Source of the DNA: Cylindrobasidium torrendii FP15055 ss-10
Taxonomy: Eukaryota > Basidiomycota > Agaricomycetes > Agaricales > Physalacriaceae
Assembly: GCA_000934385.1 (NCBI GenBank)
Contig: KN880440.1
Location: 1 to 64,000 of the forward strand
DNA length: 64,000 bases
Direction of reading: 5' to 3'
Shown: piece after piece, positions 23,355-33,098 of the stretch
How the letters are laid out: every line of letters starts with the position of its first letter
How positions within the stretch are numbered: the stretch's first letter is position 1
The notes under the pieces: model-generated
Told to the model about the DNA's origin: nothing
The model's database searches: none
Seen by the model: only the letters and a program-made list of their open reading frames with translations
Translations under genes and position numbers: made by a program

Positions 23355-24022
23355 GATTAATGTACACGAAGCGACCGCGAAGTTTTACGGGTAGAGTCAA
23401 GTCAGAGTCGATATTACAATGTGACGCGTCCAAGTCGCAGCTGGGGACGTTGTGCGGGTGTGCTCTAGTTGACCTTGGGGCAGGGAAATTTTGATGCCGA
23501 GTCGCTCTTGAATGCACGAGAAAATACGAGTCTTGATGTGCAACGAGCAGGACAATTCATGGAGAATCGGGTGTTGAGGTCGAGGTTAATGCAAAGCAGG
23601 CGATCGCTCTACATGCTTAGCATGATCGGCCGGCAATGATAACAGTTTCTCTTCTCCGTCCACCACTACTAGCAAGCGTTGGCACCGTGCCGTGTGAACG
23701 TGTCTTCCGACTTTCGACACTATTATCAATACGCGAAGACCTGGGAATTTACATAATGGAATGGCCTGCACTGTGAGCTAAACCTGCCATTCTGCCCGAT
23801 GGCTGGTCCGCATACCCTCATCTTCGGAAGCCGTGAGCCAACTAAAGCTAGCCGACCAAATGGACCGTACGGAAATTGGTGTGGTTATCTTTGGTTGATC
23901 TTATCTCCCGTCTCTCTATGCCAGGAGGTGGATTCCTGTCCAATTCCGTAACGCGTGGGCGGGCATCTATATATTGAGAAAGCTCTATTAAAGTAATAGA
24001 AAGATCTTAATCTCCTCCCACC
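23355..24022. other. intergenic, divergent promoter region
   Basis: It separates the start codons of the helicase and proline dehydrogenase genes. Apart from a TATA-like site near 23968, no coding frame or RNA gene was recognised. Confidence 0.5.
23968..23975 (+). promoter_or_regulatory. TATA-like element upstream of proline dehydrogenase
   Basis: The string TATATATT lies 48 bp before the ATG at 24023, in otherwise GC-balanced sequence. A TATA box is plausible for an inducible catabolic gene, but position alone is the evidence. Confidence 0.4.
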
Positions 24023-26000
24023 ATGATCCTTCGCCTCCTCTCTAAGCATCCTCTCCCACGGGGTGCCTTTCGCTCGTCGCTCGGCAGGCGACCCCTCAGT
24101 ACGCAGCCACCCAAGCATACACCAACCTTCACTGGCCGACGTGCGTTAACATTGCTTGCGCTCGGCGCGTCCCCATTCTTGTTCTCTTCCACCCTCCAAT
24201 CTGAGTCTGTCATACCACTTGTCACCGACAACGAATCCCAACCATCCTTACGAGACCTCATTCGAACCTATGTGGTTTATACAGTGCGTCTTTACTGCAG
24301 TCCACTTTTCCGTCGGCGTCACCAATGCGCCTCCTTTTTGCCTAGCTTTGCTCGTCCGAGACCATCATCGACCATGCCCCGGGACTGTTAGAAACGCTTA
24401 CGAGCGTCCCCGTCCTCAAGCAAATCACCGAAGCTCTGGTTCGCGTCACATTCTTTGATCAGGTGCGCTTGACATTACGGCTCTACATAATACATGTCGC
24501 TGACGCTGACGCTAGTTTGTCGGGGGAGATACGGCAGCTGCGACAATACCCCTTCTGAAGAAACTGCGTACACGGAACTTGGGATGTCTCTTCGCATATT
24601 CCGTGGAAGTTGATGAACATGAAGCCATGGCCAGCGCGCACAATAGCCAGAAGACACTGGTTCACAAACGATCTGTGGATGAGATGGTCCACTGTATCGA
24701 CGTCGCGGCAGATTTCGAGGACATAGAAGTCGGGAGCGGCAGTCACGGCAGAAGGACCTGGATAGCAATTAAGCTGGTCTGTTCCCAGTAAACCATTTAG
24801 GGATTGCCTGACCCTTCCCCTCCAGACCGCATTGCTTCCAAACGCAGAAGCACTCCTTCAGTTATCCCAGGTCATCTTGCAGAACCGCCATAATGATTCC
24901 GTACCATTCCCGGGATGCCCTCAAAGTCATGACCTCGATGTTCTTTATGCTCCCGGACCCAACGAACATATATCGCCAGAGAACATCGCTGCGCTGAAAG
25001 ACCTGCACTCTGATGTGTTCCGTATTTGCAAACGGGCAAGGGAACGTGGTGTCAAGGTTATCGTCGATGCTGAGTACAGGTGAGAAATGGGCCGCCTCAT
25101 TTGCAATGTCTCGGTTCTCATTTTCAAATCAGTTGGTACCAGCCGGCATTGGACGCCTATCAGCTATCGCTCATGGAGGAGTTCAACAAGGTGGGCAGCA
25201 GTGTGCAGCCCCTCGTGTATGGCACGTACCAGGCATATCTACGACGGTCCGTTTGTTCTCAGGGTCTTCTTATCGTTCTTACCGACATTCATCCAGGACT
25301 TATGCGCACCTTGAACAGTCGCTCAAGCATGCCCGTGCGAATGGCTACACACTCGGCGTCAAGCTCGTTCGCGGTGCATACCATCCCCTCGAAACCAGTT
25401 CACACCAAGCACATATCGCAGGCAAAGCATCGCTTTCCATCTCGCCTGAACCTCTCCCTCCAGTCTGGCAAGAGAAGAGTGAAACCCATTTCAACTACGA
25501 CAGCTGTGCGAAGCTCTTGATTCGGGAAATCAAGAAGGATATCCTGGCCCAGGAGCAAGCAAAGACTAAGGGTGCACCGCGAATTGGTGTCTTATTCGGC
25601 ACGCACAACTGGACGAGCTGCAAGCTCATTCTACAAGAGCTGGTTGATCAGGGGCTTGCCTCCATTGTACCTGGAACGGAAGAGACTATCGCCGTTCCAG
25701 AGGCCGTCACTGAACGCCTAGTAATGGGTCAACTTTACGGTACGTGGCTAGAGATTCAGGTCGATTTCTCACTGACAATTGATCTTAGGAATGTGTGATG
25801 CGCTTACGGAATATCTCGTGAACCGCACTCAGTCTGCCGCTCCTTTGGTCCTCAAGTATGTTCCCTACGGCGCGCTGTCGGAGGTTATGCCATACTTGAG
25901 CCGTCGGGCCATTGAGAACAAGTCGGTGCTAGGAGAGGGGGCGGCGAAGGAGGAGAGGCGCAGGGCAGTGTCGGAGATCAGGAGAGCCATATTCGGTTAG
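24023..26000 (+). CDS. PUT1: Proline dehydrogenase (mitochondrial)
   Basis: Multi-exon gene. The N-terminus has Arg but no acidic residues (MILRLLSKHPLPRGAFRSSL), a mitochondrial presequence, followed by TGRRALTLLALGASPFLF. The FAD-dependent beta-alpha barrel of the PRODH family follows: FFDQFVGGDT, IPLLKKLR, GCLFAYSVEVDE, CKRARERGVKVIVDAEY, QPLVYGTYQAYL, LGVKLVRGAYH (substrate/FAD motif), GVLFGTHNW, and near the end LVLKYVPYGALSEVMPYLSR with RRAIENKS. These are the conserved proline-binding residues Y...RR. The enzyme oxidises L-proline to pyrroline-5-carboxylate in the mitochondrion and passes electrons to the respiratory chain, allowing proline to be used as nitrogen and carbon source. The second exon begins at LCSSETIIDHAPG after a 60-nt intron. 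The stop at 26000 follows IRRAIFG. Confidence 0.93.
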
Positions 26001-26340
26001 AGAAGGACTCATGCATCTGTATATCTACAAGCACAACCGTGCATTTTATAGAGGCAAAGATCCTATTTCTGCATCTACCTACTCAACTTAATGTTCTGTA
26101 CAATCATACCATTACCCTTCGTAGGGGCGAAGCGATCAACACAGCCATTTGGGACTCCCATTGTGATTATGTACACAGATCAAGTTCGGTGAAGTTGTCT
26201 ATAAAAGTCTCTCCCTTTGCTGTTTTGCAAGATTTTTGAATCAAATTCAAGCTAAAACACCCCCATTGTGGAGCACAAACAAGCAACGATAGCTCACCTT
26301 GTCACATAAATCTGGACAATGTACTTGAAACTGCGTGTAT
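26001..26340. other. intergenic, upstream of tRNA gene
   Basis: Holds the 3' flank of proline dehydrogenase and the 5' flank of the tRNA. No gene-like frame was recognised. Confidence 0.5.
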
Positions 26341-26411
26341 GCGTCAGTGGTGTAATGGTAACATGTGGTCTTCCCATGGCCGCGCCTCGGGTTCGATTCC
26401 CGGCTGACGCA
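26341..26411 (+). tRNA. tRNA-Gly (anticodon CCC)
   Basis: A complete 71-nt cloverleaf. The seven-base acceptor stem GCGTCAG pairs with CTGACGC, followed by discriminator A; CCA is not encoded. The D arm is GTGT/ACAT. The anticodon stem TGGTC/GGCCG holds the loop TTCCCAT with anticodon CCC at 26373-26375 or within a base. The T arm is TCGGG-TTCGATT-CCCGG. Internal pol III promoters are visible: A box TGGTGTAATGG at 26348-26358 and B box GGTTCGATTCC at 26390-26400. There is no intron. It reads GGG glycine codons. Confidence 0.95.
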
Positions 26412-26436
26412 GCGAGCGAACGCAAGGAATGTTACG

Positions 26437-26441
26437 TTTTT
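26437..26441 (+). terminator. RNA polymerase III T-run terminator
   Basis: A run of five T lies about 26 bp after the tRNA 3' end, the expected kind of stop for pol III. Confidence 0.7.
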
Positions 26442-26576
26442 GAACTTGACGAAGAGCCACCACAGGAGGCAATGGATTATGGCACACATCCCGCAGGCTC
26501 AGTGCACATGCTACAGAGCTAAGCTTGGTGGAAGACGGCTCTCATTTTCCAGGTGCTTGATATGTAACCTAGTTGT

Positions 26577-26600
26577 TGAGGCTTCAAGCTTCAAGCCTCA
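26577..26600. repeat. short perfect inverted repeat (8-bp arms, 8-nt spacer)
   Basis: TGAGGCTT and AAGCCTCA flank CAAGCTTC, which is itself near-palindromic. It lies about 135 bp upstream (on the plus strand) of the 3' end of the minus-strand oxidoreductase gene, so it may form a hairpin in that transcript's 3' UTR. Function is unknown. Confidence 0.6.
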
Positions 26601-26735
26601 GAGTTCAAACATTCAAGAGTTGGGGGTTTTCAGTCAATCATGGGGCACAAGGGAAACGGGGTTAGTGGCTCTCCCTATAGACATTGGATACATGATACAT
26701 TAGAAGATAGTTCATAAACATTCCGATTCTTTATC

Positions 26736-28336
26736 TTACTCCAACACCCACGACTCCCCATCCTTTTTGATACCGACTGGTCGCTTCTCATCCAGGCTGA
26801 TGCGCCCGGCATTGAGTATGGCTGTGGTCAAAACGGTGTTGGCGATACTCGGAAGGCCGTGCTTGTCGTAGTCTGCAGGGGTGGTCACGCCAGCATTGAC
26901 ACTGCGAGCGGCGTCGATGAACTTTTCGATGGACACATAGCCATAACCGCGCTGGCCGTCAAAGTGTCCGCTTTCCGAAGGGGAGTACTTCATGCTGTCC
27001 TCATTGCGTTAGTGCTCGAGACATCGCCCGAGGAAGAGTAGACTTACTAGAATGGGTTATACCATTGCTTTCCATTCTCGTCAGTCGAGACATCGTAGCC
27101 ACGATGCGCCTGGTCAACTGTAATTTCACCCTTCTCGGCCATGTAGTACCAGTGTTGCGCGGAATGCACGCCAGACTTGAGAGGCGCAGTCCAGCTTGCG
27201 GTGTATACGCCCGTCCCGCGGTGCGTCGGGCTCTTTGTAGACTGCCAGTCGACAAGAAGCGTGATGGTGTCTTCTGTTTCGGGGACGCAGTTGTAAGGCT
27301 CACTGGTGGCTATACCAGTGGCCGCACTTGCGGTCACGCGAGTGGGCACGGCAGAATCCTGGAGGATCCAGCAGCAGATGTCGATGTGATGCGACGAAAG
27401 GTAGTAGCTGATATCCGAGTCCTTTCCTGCCCATGCACGGAATGTCTCCAGTTGGGACTTGGGCTGGCTCATCCATGCGCTGAAGAAGTTGAATTCGCCC
27501 AGGCTCTGCGCTTTGGCTTTAGCATCGCTGTAAGCGGGGTCGAATCTGTGGCAGGAAAGGAATGAACATAAGATAAAACAAGTCTTTGGGAGGACGCCGA
27601 CCGTTTATGGTGCTCGACAAAGCAGACGACATTGTTCTTTTTTGCCGCTTCGATGAGAGCGTTGTGCTCAGAAAGCAACTTCACGGCGGGTTTTGTGACG
27701 AGCACATGAATTCCCCTCTCCATGGCATACATGCAGATGGGGAAGTGTGTAGCTGATAACTGGGTCAGATGGATTGAATTGTACGCAAGTCGAACGTAGA
27801 CGTACGGTCAGGAGTGAAGACAATGACTGCGTCACCGGCTTTCATACCGTCAATAGCGGTCTTGTCTGTTCAGTTGTTAGAAATTGGACAGTGCTGCTAA
27901 GACATTCTTGCAACGCACAAGCCTCGGGATCCACTTTCCCACCAGCTGGGAATTCATCAAATCTAAGTGGCAGCGTAAATTTTGGGGCAAGGAAAGAAAC
28001 TGGTGAGACCATACGCAAGATCCATTTCCTTGTAAACACCACCGATGTTCTCCGCCAGATGTTGACGAATCGCAGGAAACTTGCCGCCATTCACACCGAC
28101 CATACCGAGTTTGTCGACTTTACCAAGTCGACGAAGGTCAAAACATGTTAAACCGACGACCTATTAATACTGAGACGAATCCTTTCAACTATTATGCAGG
28201 GAACATACACCAATCTAAGTAGGAGAAACATAAGAACAGGTTGGCAAGTCCAGATAGTGGGCAAGCGCACCTTTTTGTCTGACTTGGAGGCACCAGATCC
28301 CGTCCATCCAGTGGTGTACTCTCCCTTGTCACTCAT
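26736..28336 (-). CDS. Gfo/Idh/MocA family NAD(P)-dependent oxidoreductase
   Basis: Multi-exon minus-strand gene starting [14 protein letters not shown] Rossmann fold begins with [18 protein letters not shown], continues through [19 protein letters not shown] and DAVIVFTPD, and has [13 protein letters not shown], where TKP replaces the usual EKP. The substrate domain has FVEHHKRFDP, a [14 protein letters not shown] stretch carrying the likely catalytic His, and [14 protein letters not shown]. The C-terminus ([42 protein letters not shown]) is the usual family tail. These cytosolic enzymes oxidise sugars, inositols or related polyols with NAD(P). The substrate cannot be told from the sequence. 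A dimeric dihydrodiol or sugar dehydrogenase role is possible. Exon borders in the N-terminal third (28336-27732) were only partly fixed. Confidence 0.82.
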
Positions 28337-29035
28337 GTTAGATGGAATTCAGGACGTTGACAATCTCGACCTACAGTACCGCCTGAAGAGGAAGGATTGT
28401 CAGGATGAAGTGCATATGAAAGATAAATGTCACTCAACACATAAGAACATTGAGTTTCTGGAGATTAGCCATGATGGTACTCTTGAGAAGAGGGAGGAGG
28501 CATTCTGCGCTTTATATAGGCGTTCGAAGGGCGATCTCATGGGTGAATAGCTGCACTGAGTCGGGCCGTCCCCCGTCGACAAACGGTTTAGCGTGCCGGC
28601 GGTCCGGAGATGGGCCAATTCTGCCCACACTGTGCGCACTTGTAGTTTTGCTTCGAGATTGACTTTCACGCCGAGGGTTTTCGCCAACAACTCGTTTGGC
28701 CTTCATCCTTTTCCGACAACGATGACCTATACAGGAATTGGGGCGTGTACTGGATGTGGATTGGTCCATCGGGCACACAGGAACGCCTCACCCCACACGC
28801 TGTACTCGCGTGTTTATGCTCAGCGTCAATAGTGGCCGTTTTCACTGCCATTGGCCGTTGGTTATTGGTGGTGGCGGAGGTGGGATTTCGAACGACGAAC
28901 GCATCAATCCGAGGCACGGATCGACGTCATTCCGGAAGGAGTACTTTTAGCAAGTGTTCAACGACGTCGTCGGTGGCTCTACCCACACCCACCATCTACT
29001 CCTTGCTTGCTTTTTTTTCATTCTCATTCTGCGCC
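28337..29035. other. intergenic, divergent upstream region
   Basis: About 700 bp separate the oxidoreductase start from the ATG at 29036. Open frames on both strands lack family resemblance and have no coherent splice structure. It is probably a promoter region. Confidence 0.45.
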
Positions 29036-31226
29036 ATGTCGACCAACTCGCCACCGCCAGACTCGTCTTTCATGCCTCGACGTGAATTTAGACGCGACAC
29101 TCCACAGCGCGAGCCCAAGACTTTCTCATTGCTGGCTTTATCGGGCTCCAACTGCATTCGACTCTATTCCTTTCCCCTCCACGTTGTCGTACATCTCAGG
29201 CGATTCCTGGATCAAGACTCTCTCATATCTGCATACCGCGAGGATGTTTCCAACAATTTTTGTGAATTCCTGCTCGAAGGCAAGATTTGGTCAAGCCCCA
29301 AGAGCCCGGCTACCGAGAGGCTCCTACTGGACATCCTGGCCATCATATACCAGCATGGCCACATCTACCTCTCCACAGTGGACTATGGCCGCGAAGCCGA
29401 CGACCGCTTAGCCATGGCATTTTCCAAGCCATCCGTCCAACCGGACCATGCCAGCTCGCCCGGACACTCAAAGGTGTCGTTCTCAGATCCGCGGTCGGTG
29501 GGAAACAGAGTACCATTTGCCCTTTCCTTTCCATCTGCAACCCTTCTACGCGTCATCGCGCCTCCCCTCGACCTCACGCCAGCGATCCTCCAGGCTGTAC
29601 GAGGTGCATGGCCGCGGGGCGTTGTATCAGAGAAAAAGATCGGGAACGATACCTTTGAGTTCAAACTCAAGGGCTACAGATGTGTGTCTCTCGCGTGTTT
29701 CAAAAACGTTGGACTAACATTGGTCTCAAGGGTTCCAACAAGATACTTTCGCTACCGACTCCCTACGCCACATTTTGACTCTATTATCAGCGCTTGACGC
29801 TCAATCCTTCACCCTGCTTTCCTCGATCTCTCTCACCAACAATCGCTCTCGGGTCAAGGACCTCTGGCTCTTTACAGGCCCTGCACCTCTCAATGAAGAA
29901 GGCGCGTTCCCGGATTCCCCTGTGCCATCGCATAGGGCAATCCCACAACGCGATGTAGAAGCCTTTAATGGACACAAGCGAATGGCTACCGAGCCAATTG
30001 GGTCGCCTCCGCCGTCGTACCAGCACCACGCACGGGCCGTGACCGATGCAGCTCGTAACGGTCAACCCTCCCCTTCGCCCTCGCAAAGCAGCCAAGCGCC
30101 TCATCATGTACTACGCAAACCCGCTCCTCGAGCCCAATTGCCTGTTTCCGTTTCTGACCAACTAGACGTTGAAGGTGAAGGGGAGTATCGGAGAGTCGAC
30201 TTGCCTAGCACTATTCCGTCAGGTATTGAGAACATGACTGGCGTTGGCGCTGGTCTCCCACTTCCTCCAGATACACAAACACCCGACGTTTTCTATACGA
30301 CATCACCGTTCCAGGCTAGTCCAACCGCTGCTCATGATATCCGCGATGACGGCGTAGCAACATCCTCTCCTCCTCGTGGCTCACCGGAACCAGTCCCCGT
30401 CGAGTCTCTGCCCCAATCTGCCGCAACTACCCCACCCGTGACGGCTACGCCTCCGGGTGCGCCTGAGCCGCAATCTGCGCTCCTTAGTTCGCGTGTCTTC
30501 CGTGACTCTGCCTTCTCGTCCTGCACAGACACCAGCGCCGATATTCCTATCAAATGGACCGGTGTTGGTACAGATGCAGTGCAAGAAGAAGATGAACGCC
30601 TGGGCCCAGACATTCCGGGAGGCTGGCAGCCAACACCTGTTGAGGAGAGGACGGAGCCCGTCTCGATGGATATCGCTCTCGAGCAGAGTCAAAGCCCTAC
30701 ACATTCTGTTCATGATGTACATGGACGCGTCTCGTCGCCCGTTTTCAGTCAACGTTCGGCGGAGCATCATAGTCAGGCTGGGTTAATTGGAACGTTTCCT
30801 TCAATAGAGCCTCAAGACAAAGAGAAGGAGAAGGAGGGTGCAGGCGTGAATACTCCTCCGCAGAGAGAAGGATCGAACGGACAACAAGGTTGGGTCCTTG
30901 TCGATGTCGAGAAACAGGCATCTGGGCATAGCAGGTCGCATTCTACAACTGGCGGTGATGGGTCGTCTAGCCGTGAACCCAAGAGCCCTTTGCCGAAGAG
31001 CGTCATTATCGTTGACCCCAGTAAGAAGAAGGATGAGGCACCTCCAGGGTCTAGGGTGCGCAGATTCTTTTCCTTGTCGCGCAAGGATTCGGTATGTGAT
31101 TTTCCCTCATTCTTAAATGTTTGTCTCACCAACAGACAGAAGAGGGTAGTCAAGGATCACGCACGTAGGAAGAGTCGCCTCGTTGTGGATGACTCGCAGG
31201 AGTCTGAAGATGGGAAGAATGCTTAG
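29036..31226 (+). CDS. hypothetical protein, conserved-looking N-terminal region and disordered tail
   Basis: Start at MSTNSPPPDSSFMPRREF. The first 210 residues look folded (FSLLALSGSNCIRLYSFPLHVVV, FLDQDSLISAYREDVSNNFCEFLLEGKIW, LLLDILAIIYQHGHIYLSTVDYG). An intron follows at about 29682-29730 and translation resumes at WFQQDTFATDSLRHILTLLS, then FTGPAPLNEEGAFPD. From there to the end it is low-complexity, Ser/Pro/Glu-rich. The last intron (about 31091-31138, a multiple of three) is inferred because its removal drops a Cys/Phe-rich stretch and leaves a basic tail (VRRFFSLSRKDSKRVVKDHARR). No catalytic motif or known domain was recognised. Nothing in the context suggests a partner. Confidence concerns that it is a gene, not what it does. 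Confidence 0.75.
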
Positions 31227-31731
31227 AGTTTCGTTTTTCAAAGGTGTGTATACTGGCCTACTCCTGCTACATGCTCGCCCTCTCTATTTACTGTCCTATT
31301 TGCTGTACAATACGTTCCTTTATATGCCTCTTAAATGTAGTTTTTGGTAGAATTGGGTGGACTTTTCACGGTTAATTATGCCTTACGACCTGTAACGAAC
31401 GTACCTATCCATGTGAGTATAACTAGCATTTCTAGCTGTTTACCTGTATGAGAAACTTGGTGATAATAAGCATATGCCTAGACTGCGCTGCACAGCCTAG
31501 CAAACAAGAAAAATTGAGCTTGAATGGTTTGACCACAATATTGGAATGCTCCAAGTACATACATGGCCTACATAGTCAATTTATGGCCTTTTAATGACGC
31601 CGACGCTCATTTCACAAAACACGGGTCAACATGGTGACACAGCCCTGGCTCGACGGACCGGCACTTGGGCAACCCATCGTCATCTTCACTTGTAACACTC
31701 ACCTTTGCACCACCACATCTTATCTTGCATA
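31227..31731. other. intergenic
   Basis: AT-rich 3' flank of the preceding gene followed by the upstream region of the Rab5 gene. No gene-like frame was seen. Confidence 0.5.
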
Positions 31732-32720
31732 ATGGCCGAAAGTTCTGCTGCAGACAAGTCCGTTCAGGTCAAGCTGGTTCTGTTGGGTGCGTTTCCACTG
31801 TTCTGCTGCACTGGATCTGCAGTCATTAACTGAGGCTAATAGGTGAGGCTGCCGTTGGAAAGTCGTCTGTCGTACTCCGCTTCGTATGTTTTTTGTATCA
31901 ACGCGCAAGTTATATGTATTGAAGAAGGCCTCGCTCGCCACAGGTCTCGAACGACTTCCAACCGAACAAGGAGCCAACGATTGGTGCTGCTTTCCTGACC
32001 CAGAAATGCCGTTTGGAGGACCGGGTGCTGCGCTACGAGATATGGGACACAGCAGGACAAGAACGCTTCCACTCCCTTGCCGTGCGTTTGTCCCGTTACA
32101 ACCCCTTGCGGAGATGCTGCTGACAATTTTCCGTTTGTTAGCCCATGTACTACCGGAATGCACAGGCGGCCGTCGTCGTGTACGATATCACCAAGGCGTC
32201 TAGTTTAGAGAAGGCAAAGTCTTGGGTGAAGGAGCTCCAGCGACAGGCCAACCCGAACATCGTTATCGCGCTCGCCGGCAATAAGCTTGATCTTGTCAGC
32301 GCTGCGGCATCGTCGTCGAGCGCATCCGGAGATGTGTCGGAAGATGAGGCGGACGATGCGACGGCGACACCGGGAGAGGCGCCCGCCGCAGGAGAGTCAG
32401 ATAGTTTGAGGCAGGTTCCACGTGAGGAGGCGCAGGCATACGCCACCGAGGCGGGCCTGCTGTTCTTTGAGACGTCAGCAAAGACGGGCGAGGGAATCGT
32501 TGACCTGTTCACGGAAATCGGTGCGTAAACCTTTGTTTGAGCTGAGCGCCAGCTCACAAACAATCATTATACAGCCAAAAAGATTCCCATCGAGCACATT
32601 CTTGCGTCCACGCGTGGTGGCGCGGGCCGTCCTGGCGCTGGCAGCTCCCGCGCCAACGCACCACGGGCAGATGTCAATTTAGACGACAGCACCAAGCCAA
32701 AGGAGGCATGCAACTGTTGA
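31732..32720 (+). CDS. YPT5: Rab5-family GTPase (Ypt5/Vps21)
   Basis: Five exons (31732-31786, 31843-31883, 31944-32081, 32142-32520, 32575-32720) give 252 residues. G-box motifs are all present: GEAAVGKSS (G1), the effector loop [16 protein letters not shown] (Rab5-specific), [18 protein letters not shown] (G3), NKLD (G4) and ETSAKTG (G5). The C-terminus ends CNC, a geranylgeranylation signal. Rab5 controls early endosome fusion and vacuolar sorting at endosomal membranes. An insert of about 35 residues, Ala/Ser/Glu/Asp-rich (32294-32413), sits between G4 and G5. Typical Rab5 proteins have 200-220 residues, so the insert explains the extra length. The second exon is only 41 nt. Confidence 0.93.
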
Positions 32721-33098
32721 TTTTAAAGCTTCATTATCACACATGAGTACCTTACGATGTCCTTTCTGTCTTCCCCACTACCCCGATCCAGTACCCTCTC
32801 GTACATGTACCCTGTTATATTACACGGATTGCCCATAAAGCATTTTTTCAAGTTTGACTGTGCTGTTGAACGTTGAACGATTGAACAGTGTGTGCCGAGC
32901 TGCCAAATACTCTTCCAAGTTCCAAGCTATACAACAAGATTGAAAAGAGCTTATTTTGTCAGGTCCCCTTTGTTTAGGAAGGGGTACTGTGGTGATTGCT
33001 CGTAGTCCGTATTTCCTAGTACATATAGCTATTCCTCCGATCCAGTCGTCTCTTCATACACAGCTTGTTTTACATCGCTAACCAGTACGTTGACAACA
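32721..33098. other. intergenic between convergent genes
   Basis: Holds the 3' UTRs of the Rab5 and arrestin-like genes. Nothing else was recognised. Confidence 0.5.

Larger units (their letters stand above)
26412..26735. other. intergenic between tRNA and oxidoreductase gene
   Basis: Contains the pol III stop and a perfect 8-bp inverted repeat at 26577-26600 (TGAGGCTT / AAGCCTCA, 8-base spacer). No protein gene was recognised. Confidence 0.5.

Noticed and set aside
26319..26522. 67-codon plus-strand frame over the tRNA
   Set aside because: It reads through the tRNA-Gly gene and has no protein resemblance.
28745..29035. upstream extension of the unknown gene starting at 29036
   Set aside because: The frame is open further upstream, but the sequence there is unlike the rest in composition and the ATG at 29036 begins a typical Ser/Pro N-terminus.
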